NCBI GenBank assembly: GCA_029964075.1
Contig: CM057136.1
Span: 6,510,001-6,574,000 of the forward strand
Direction of reading: 5' to 3'
Length of the DNA stretch: 64,000 nucleotides
From: Patiria pectinifera
Taxonomy: Eukaryota > Echinodermata > Asteroidea > Valvatida > Asterinidae
Shown: one piece after another, positions 56,865-64,000 of the stretch
Position numbering within the stretch: the first letter of the stretch is position 1
Layout: each line of letters opens with the position of its first letter
The notes under the pieces: model-generated
Database searches by the model: none
The model's input: the letters and a program-made list of their open reading frames with translations, nothing else
What the model was told of the DNA's origin: nothing
Program-made: the position numbers and the translations under genes

Positions 56865-58405
56865 CAGGGATGTGATTTCTCCGTTTTTTTCCGGAAATCC
56901 GTTTTTTTGGGCCTCAAAAGTCCACCAACGTGAATCGTGTGAATCCGTTGAGAAAATAGGGGGGTAGAATGTGCTAATTAATTATTCATAATGAGTTTTG
57001 CTTGCCGAAATATCCGAAATTTACGTACGGACATAAACTTCGTTGATCGATATGTATGCCGCACGCACATATTAAACACCCAATGTGAGAACGAAGTTGA
57101 AGACCATGCGTTGCCATTAGTGCGATTATGTGATTTTGCGCTCGGGGCCGAGGTTGTGGTTATGTAGGTCTAGTTCCTGTGTCGGTACATGAGATGCAAG
57201 TGTTGCGCTGGTCAGGTGTGCAGACGAGTGCAGCATGGTACACTGGTACCCTTCGCGTGCTAACAGAATCAATGCTATGATGAAGGACCGGAACCAGTGA
57301 CTACTGCAAGTACTCACAGGTTCGTTTTCCGTGCGTAATCGGCCGAAGTTGGATCGTAAAAATAGTAAAAATACCAAACAACCATCGATGGAAAAAGAGG
57401 ATTTCTGCAAATTAATTCACAGAACGTGATCTTCATTTTCTGTGTATGTATTTTCCATTGAAATGACGAGATTGCAAAACTCGAACCTGTGGAGAAACAT
57501 CGTACTTCGTAGCGTGTTTCTGCAGTCCTGCAAAATTTTCGGCCACATGGGATGGGCCGTACACAGTGCAGCAATGCACACTGATACTGCGCCGGGCCGG
57601 CCGTGTGTACGGCTCGATGTACGGCCGGCCAGACTGAATGTTTGCGGCGCTAGCGGCCGTGATGTACGTTAAGCATAATTGTGGAATGACCCACCTCAAA
57701 TATATTTTTAATTAGGTGAGGCAAGTTTTAATCACTTTTGATGGCTAGTCTTGATAATTTTTGTGGCGCAAATGAGAATAATCCAGGCACAAAATACATG
57801 AAATATAAACGATTCCTTGCTTTACTACAAATATAGAAATGGTGAAATAATTTTTTTCCAACAATACTACCGACGCTATTTTGAAAGGCATGTTATCGGA
57901 AGCAGAAGTGATTTAAGTCTACAATTTTGATTTTTTTAAACAAAAATATCACCTCTGAAATGCTCTAAAAGGCACCAGAAAATTTCTAAAGTTCAAAATT
58001 TTTCGGGGCCCTTAAGCGGGCCCCGAACCCACGCCGTGGCTTCACAGGTTGTTGTATCACAACAAAAATTCCCCCACAGGTTTGAAAAAATCCTGGGGAG
58101 AACAGCATGGTTCTCAACTTTGAGTAGAGTACAGAAAAAACTTTATTAGAACAAGAGTACATTTTAACAAATAAAGGAAAATTCTTCATAAAATTTAAAC
58201 AAATTCTGCTTCAGAATTTCACAGGAAAGTGCCCAGTAATTGCCTCAGATTGCACCACAGAGCATCTAAAATCAAAAATTTTCCGGGGCCCTTAAGCGGG
58301 CCCCGGACCCCACGCCGTAATGGCTTCGCGCTTCGCGCTCGCCGGAGTTTGCACTTCATGCATCAAATTTTCAGGTTTTTTTGTCACAGACCAATCACAT
58401 CCCTG
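56865..58405. mobile_element. hAT-like element, 1541 bp, 6-bp target duplication
   Basis: Ends CAGGGATGTGATTTCT and inverse ACCAATCACATCCCTG, flanked by TTCTGT (56859-56864, 58406-58411). The duplicate at 37711-37725 (ATTGCCCTACTGTGGAAA) is the empty site. The right third has two inverse copies of the phrase CGGGGCCCTTAAGCGGGCCC with CACGCCGT, shared with the hAT at 18435-18762. Short frames inside (for example 57126-57410) show no transposase domain, so it is non-autonomous. Confidence 0.85.
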
Positions 58406-60240
58406 TTCTGTGGAAAACTGACATTTAAAAAAAATTACTTCAGGAAAGTTTCATTCAGACAATTACACATGTACTGTAGAAAAGCGACTTAAAAACAAAT
58501 AGTTTGGAAAATTGACATTTTCTTTGATGGCATATGGACAATAGTTGTCACATCATTGTTTACAACTTACAAGCATGTATGCATACATGCGTGTACACGT
58601 TTAAACATACATACACGCATCAATTCGCATGCAATTTTCCATATAGAATGTAATTGCCCTGCACACTGTTTCTATAATGGTGGTTTAAGATTTAAAGATT
58701 AAGTTTTCTTCACTCTCCTCACTGACCTTGATCCATGACAGGTGGATGACTTGCAGTGTGGGGTGTTGGGGAGTGGTGGGAGCCAAGGACATCCGCTAGA
58801 TTTTGAAATAAACATGAGACATTAAAATGTACATCAAAAACGCTTGTGAATGTCGGGTTCCTACTGTAGTGTGCGTTTACTACGGTACCTACCGGTACTA
58901 ACATACATGTACATGTACTAACAATTGCTATATAGGAAAACTGACATTCAAGAAAATTAATTTGGGAAAGTATCATTCAGACAATTACACATGTACTGTG
59001 GAAAAGCGACTTAAAAGCAAATAGTTAGGAAAATTAAAATTTTTTTTGATGGACAATAGTTGTCACATCATTGTTTACAACTTACAAGTATGTATGCATA
59101 CATGCGTGTACACGTTTAAACAAGTACACGCATCAATTCCCATGCAATTTTCCATATAGAATGTAATTGCCCTGCACACTGTTTCTATAATGGTGGTTTT
59201 AGATTTAAAGATTAAGTTTTCTTCACTCTCCTCACTGACCTTGATCCATGACAGGTGGATGACTTGCAGTGTGGGGTGTTGGGGAGTGGGGGGAGCCAAG
59301 GACATCCGCTAGATTTTGAAACAAACATGAGACATTAAAATGTACATCAAAAACGCTTGTGAATGTCGGGTTCCTACTGTAGTATGCGTTTACTACACCC
59401 CTACCGGTACTAACATACATACACGTATCAATTCGCATGCAATTTTCCATATAGAATGTAATTGCCCTGCACACTGTTTCTATCATAGTGGTTTTAGATT
59501 TAAAGATTAAGTTTTCTTCACTCTCCTCACTGACCTTGATCCATGACAGGTGGATGACTTGCAGTGTGGGGTGTTGGGGAGTGGCGGGAGCCAAGGACAT
59601 CCGCTAGATTTTGAAATAAACATGAGACATTAAAATGTACATCAAAAACGCTTGTGAATGTCGGGTTCCTACTGTAGTGTGCGTTTACTACGGTACCTAC
59701 CGGTACTAACATACATGTACATGTACTAACAATTGCTATATAGGAAAACTGACATTCAAGAAAATTAATTTGGGAAAGTTTCATTCAGACAATTACACAT
59801 GTACTGTGGAACAGCGACTTAAAAGCAAATAGTTAGGAAAATTGACATTTTTTTGATGGACAATAGTTGTCACATCATTGTTTACAACTTACAAGTATGT
59901 ATGCATACATGCGTGTACATGTACACTTTTAAACATGTACATGTAACAATTCGCATGCAATTTTCCATATAGAATGTAATTGCCCTGCACACTGTTTCTG
60001 AAATGGTGGTTTTAGATTTAAAGATTAAGTTTTCTTCACTCTCCTCACTGACCTTGATCCATGACAGGTGGATGACTTGCAGTGTGGGGTGTTGGGGAGT
60101 GGGGGGAGCCAAGGACATCCGCTAGATTTTGAAATAAACATGAGACATTAAAATGTACATCAAAAACGCTTGTGAATGTCGGGTTCCTACTGTAGTATGC
60201 ATTTACTACGGTACCTACTGGTACTTACAGGTACTTACAA
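58406..60240 (+). repeat. Four tandem copies of the repeated module
   Basis: Modules at about 58406-58925, 58926-59400, 59400-59720 and 59721-60240. Each has the CTCACTGACCTTGATCCATG / GTGGATGACTTGCAGTGTGG junction and AAATAAACATGAGACATT, which includes AATAAA. The third is shortened at its left side. All show strong mutual identity. Confidence 0.88.
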
Positions 60241-60312
60241 TTGCTATATTTGATGCAATCATCAAGGCTTGAGAGAAATTAAAAGGCTCATTGACCACAA
60301 CAGATTGGCAAG

Positions 60313-60380
60313 GATCTGCGGGGCTTGAACCCACAATCATTAGGCCTGTTCTCTACTGCTAGACCATACATGTACATGCC
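60313..60380 (-). repeat. tRNA-derived SINE head, copy 2
   Basis: Same A and B boxes as 39882-39946; the upstream edge carries an extra ATGTAC. Confidence 0.55.
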
Positions 60381-60653
60381 CCTGATAATGTACATTGTGA
60401 TAACCCTAACCGACATATAGTGTATCACCAGCCGATCATGTTGCTGAAGCTACTGTACAGTACATTAATTGCATTATCTGTAGACCATGATACAGGTACA
60501 TTATCTGATAGAAATTTTACTACACTATCACTATACATGTACCGGTAGTATCAGTCAAATTTTGTTACATTATCGGTTGGTGACACAAAATCTGTAAACA
60601 TGATTGGTTGGTGATATGTATCCGATGGTAATTTGTTTTGTATTAGCATGTAA

Positions 60654-60950
60654 GGGCCCCCCCCCCCCTCCCCCAAATTGGATTCTAGTGTGGAGCTTGC
60701 CCCAAAAGTGGTGCCGTGACCTGGCTTTTTTTTTTTCCCCCCTCAAATGGTGCCAGACTCATTTGAGTGCAAAATAATATGGGAGTCCAGAGAAGCTACA
60801 TAAAGTTCGTAACCCCATCTAAAAACATGTTAAAATTGTGCAGCAGCAGGATTCCAGTCAAACCAGTGAGTTTGGCGGTTTTGAGACGTCATCTTATATT
60901 GGAAAAAAAAACTTTTTGATTTTGCCGACGAACATGGCAACGCGCGCACA
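60654..60950. mobile_element. Left part of a PIF/Harbinger-like MITE, split by an insertion
   Basis: Starts after TAA with a G/C run, same body as 40222-40582, and stops at GCGCGCACA. The rest resumes at 62621 (ACATACCAGAAACCGG) and ends at about 62658. Confidence 0.8.
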
Positions 60951-61157
60951 TAGACTGAGAGCTAGGTTGAGTTTCATTCACGAGCACAAAAGGTTTGATG
61001 GTGTTGAGATTGACCCCCTGATACCAAAAATGCTACTTAAGAACGGAAAAAAGTTGGACAAAGTTACTTAAGAATGAGTTAAGATTGTTTTTATATATAT
61101 GTTTCTATATAGACTGTATACAAATGTACACGTATGTCCTGGGCAATAGTGGAGCTC

Positions 61158-61302
61158 CTTAGGCCCATTAATTTTGCCCAAACCGTGCCCAAATTTGTGA
61201 TAAGAGCATGAAGTACAGCGTGCAGATCATCAAAACGGCCTGAGAATCATTTTAAGAGGTTGGCAAATTTGGGCACGGTTTGGGCAAAAACAGTGGGCTT
61301 AA
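61158..61302. mobile_element. Short inverted-repeat element
   Basis: TTGCCCAAACCGTGCCCAAA (61173 region) is inverted as TTTGGGCACGGTTTGGGCAA (61267 region). The middle (CATTTTAAGAGG inverse) resembles 21618-21690. Confidence 0.65.
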
Positions 61303-61711
61303 CCCTAACTCCCTAGGCCTTTTTGCTAGGATGTAGCCTCAATCCTGCAAAATCCTCCAATTGGCCTCATGGAAAAATAGCATATAGCCTCAATCCTGCA
61401 AATTCCTCCCCTATTTTTTTGAATAGGGTCAATGGAGGGGTGACCACTGCCTGAATCCTGCAAAATCCTCCGGCTATGACTGTCAATAGGCTGAGGCAGA
61501 GGCAGTGACATCCTGGAGCAATGCGGAGGTTGTCAAGTATAATCAAGGGCTAAATTTATGCATGGCTGAGCATAAACAACACAAGGTCCGGCCCAAGACC
61601 TTCACACAGTGCGTACTCCGAAATCAGCAACGCACTTTTGCCATGTAACCTCAATCCTGCAAATTCCTCCAATTTGCAAAAAGGATTTTGGAGGATTCAG
61701 GGCGGTTAGGG
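61303..61711. mobile_element. TTAA-targeting element (family 2 relative), 409 bp
   Basis: CCCTAACTCCC at the left and GGCGGTTAGGG at the right, flanked by TTAA (61299-61302, 61712-61715). Interior repeats CCTCAATCCTGCAAAATCCT four to five times, echoing the GGATTCAGG repeats of the larger elements. Confidence 0.8.
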
Positions 61712-61813
61712 TTAAGAAGCTCTACTATTGACCAGGATATATACATGTACGTGTACATTTGTGTACAGTATATATAGAAACATATATAAATACAATCTTA
61801 AACTCATTCTTAA

Positions 61814-62339
61814 AGGGAATATACAACATTTGCAAACATCGAAAAATAAAACTACCAAGTTTTTACAAAATACCTTTACTAGGATGTTGGTAAATGACAG
61901 TCTCCAGCATCTTGTACAATTATGGCACCTGGTGTGAAGTCATTTTCAAGAAAATGGTATTTTTGTATACATTTCCAACAGTGGTCGGCCGACCAGCGTT
62001 GGAAAAACCTAACTATTTTTCAACTACTGCTGCAAATTTAACATTTTTTTCAGTCCAAAGGTTATTTGGTATTGGTTACATGTTCATAAACGGGTGCAGG
62101 CCAGCTAGACTGGTTCCCTTGCCTTACAATTTTCCATCATCTATAACTTGATCCATTTTATCTTTCGTGGAGTCAGGGAACCAGACTGCTTGAACATTTT
62201 ATGTTTTTCTTGGTTTTTCCAACCTTTTCGAAGACAAAACTTCAAAAATGTCAGTGTAACAATATTTGATATATTATACTAACCCCTCAAATAGTTCATT
62301 TCTGAAAATTACAGCAAAAGCCAATGATGTACATTCCCT
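61814..62339. mobile_element. TTAA-targeting transposon (family 1), 526 bp
   Basis: Ends AGGGAATATACAACATTTGC and inverse TGATGTACATTCCCT, TTAA on both sides (61810-61813, 62340-62343). It interrupts the right arm of the foldback; the fragment at 21795 shows the joined empty sequence TTCTTAAGTTACTTTG. Confidence 0.9.
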
Positions 62340-62659
62340 TTAAGTAACTTTGTCCGACTCTTTTCCGTTCTTAAGTAGCATTTTTGGTATCAGGGGGTCA
62401 ATCTCAACACTTAAGTCCAAACTGGCGCTTGTGCGTGACATGTTAAATAAACTCAAAATTTTGGACACTTGACCATGGTCCCCTGACCACCATCCAACCT
62501 AGGGCAACTTAAGAATGGCCATTTCGGAACTACCCCCCCCCCCCCCACGGGCAATCGATTGGTACGATCAAACCTTTTGTGCTCAAATTGTTAATGAAAC
62601 TCAACCAAGATCTCAGTCTAACATACCAGAAACCGGAGACTTTTTGGGGGGGGGGGCCC

Positions 62660-64000
62660 CAAATTGAAAGAAAACAGGCTTTTTTGTCCTTCAGTTTTAA
62701 CCATAAGGGGGGGGGGGGCAGAATCCCCCAATCCTTCCTGCTGTGAGATGGTGAAAATTAATGTAACCCGGCTCTTTTAGGGTTAAGCCTTGTTAAAATT
62801 AAAACAAAACAAAAATCAATTTTCTATGATGGACAAAAGTTGTCACATCTTTGTTTACAAGTACCCCTTATGTAAAATGTACCATGATACATTTGTACAA
62901 GTACACGTATGGCTAGCCCTTACAGTTCCGAATCCTCCAATTTTAATATCATTTTGCACACCCCCTAACATGTACCCATTCGCATGCAATTTTCCATATA
63001 TTGCTGTGCACACTGTTTCTAAGATGACGGTTTTAGATTTGAAGATGAAGTTTCTTCAATACATGTACATGTACTCTCCTCACTGACCTTGATCCATGAC
63101 AGGTGGATGACTTGCAGTATGGGGTACATGTTTGTATGCTGTTGGAAAAGAAAAGAATGAAAACTGGTACATGTAAGTATTAACATTAAGTCGTACAATA
63201 GGCTATAGATTGCAGTACATGTACATGTACATCGTTATCTATAGAAACATGTTTGAAGCTGGGGTACGTTATTCATCATTTCATGAATATGTAACATGTG
63301 TAATGTTATAGCTGATCTACATGGAAATACTTCACTTCAGAAATATTACGCAAATTTCAAGTCATGTACCGGTACATGTTCAGTCAACTCTTGTTAATAT
63401 ACAAATTCTGGATAAATAACCAAAAAAAATTCTTCATCTTGACTGTGCATTTACATGTACTAGTGCAGTGCCCTTCTAAAATGTGCATGTTCGGGAAGTG
63501 CAAACTGCTTTGCCGCTGGTATTTGTTGCATGTTTGCATAGTTTTTGAGAACTGCTCGTGCAAACAATGCATGCGATTCAATGGTGTTGTTTTCACAGGT
63601 TGAACACACACTCACGTTCTCGAAAAAGCTGCAAAAAAATAGCGCAGATATTCACCCCTACTGGACAATGATGGCATCGCCCTGCAGTAAGGTTGCTCAG
63701 TCGGCATGGTCGGCCGACCGCCTACAATGGTCGCTCAGTCGACTGCAAAAATAACATGCCCATGCAGCCACCACATACGTGTACATACCGAAACATGGTA
63801 TGCAGTGCAGCTATTCACCCATACTGGACAATGGTAACGCCCTACAATGCACGCGCGCAAGCCCGTCCTTTTTGCATTGTTTGCGTCATATTGAGCAAGC
63901 GCGCTTTGGCTTAAACATGACGTAAACAATTGAGAAGAACATTATTGCACAGTGTTCTAGGCTATACACTGGCACATTAGCCCGCAGAAAATATTACTTT
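62660..64000 (+). repeat. Segmental duplication block, copy C (runs off window)
   Basis: Copy of 51934-53455 in the same orientation, lacking the 52307 hAT and with a 42-base deletion near 63619. The last module variant with ACAT|GTAAGT is at about 63083-63178. The copy continues to the window edge. Confidence 0.88.

Larger units (their letters stand above)
60951..62620. mobile_element. Foldback element inserted in the MITE, itself carrying three insertions
   Basis: Ends TAGACTGAGA and TCTCAGTCTA; ACA is duplicated (60948-60950, 62621-62623), though 4 or 5 bp is also possible because of edge ambiguity. Left arm 60951-61145 pairs with 61728-61811 plus 62344-62620 (GTTGAGTTTCATT, GAGCACAAAAGGTTTGAT, GGACAAAGTTACTTAAG, TATGTTTCTATATA). 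Within it are an inverted-repeat piece at 61158-61302 and the TTAA elements at 61303-61711 and 61814-62339. A fragment of the same element is at 21740-21835. Confidence 0.75.

Noticed and set aside
57126-57700. Possible transposase fragments in the 1.5-kb hAT-like element
   Set aside because: Frames overlap on both strands, are short, and contain no recognisable catalytic or BED-finger motif.

Overview
This is a 64 kb piece of an animal nuclear genome, most likely a marine invertebrate. The evidence is intron-split genes with GT/AG sites, an interstitial TTAGGG tract, very frequent TACATGTA motifs, an animal-type lipoxygenase, a CR1/jockey-group non-LTR retrotransposon and many DNA-transposon derivatives. 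I cannot name the species. A cephalochordate, echinoderm, hemichordate or cnidarian would all fit. One 500-base run of N (11026-11525) is an assembly gap.

Only two genes are well supported. At the left edge (188-1114, +) lie the last three exons of a lipoxygenase, ending in the family's C-terminal isoleucine. On the minus strand, 47018 down to at least 36832 carries a multi-exon gene for a zinc-finger protein with a tyrosine-recombinase domain (Crypton-like). It has an acidic exon 1, a large exon 2 of about 547 codons, and a probable SANT/Myb-like exon 3, with matching phases at both junctions. A decayed second copy of exon 2 (53784-54962) and a second copy of exon 3 (55282-55395) lie nearby. 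A frameshifted reverse transcriptase sits at 12332-13830, and an unidentified coding remnant at about 27600-28020.

Layout: 1-3.6 kb, lipoxygenase end, a small MITE and a 775 bp CAG/AGC tract. 3.6-20 kb, scattered MITEs and hAT elements (several with exact 8-bp target duplications), a tRNA-like SINE head, the gap, a 185-bp tandem repeat and the retrotransposon. 20.4-25.1 kb, a satellite of about 185-bp units with local higher-order structure. 25-36.6 kb, foldback and nested transposons, including a hAT inside a Mutator-like element inside a smaller MITE. 36.8-64 kb, a mosaic of segmental duplications in which a module with exon-like splice signals recurs about ten times around the recombinase gene, punctuated by TTAA-targeting, PIF/Harbinger-like and 6-bp-TSD hAT elements.

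Because the 36.8-64 kb region is repeated within the window, several transposon insertions can be compared with their own empty sites. This gives unusually direct evidence for target duplications and insertion order. I see no prokaryotic operon, CRISPR array or defence system.
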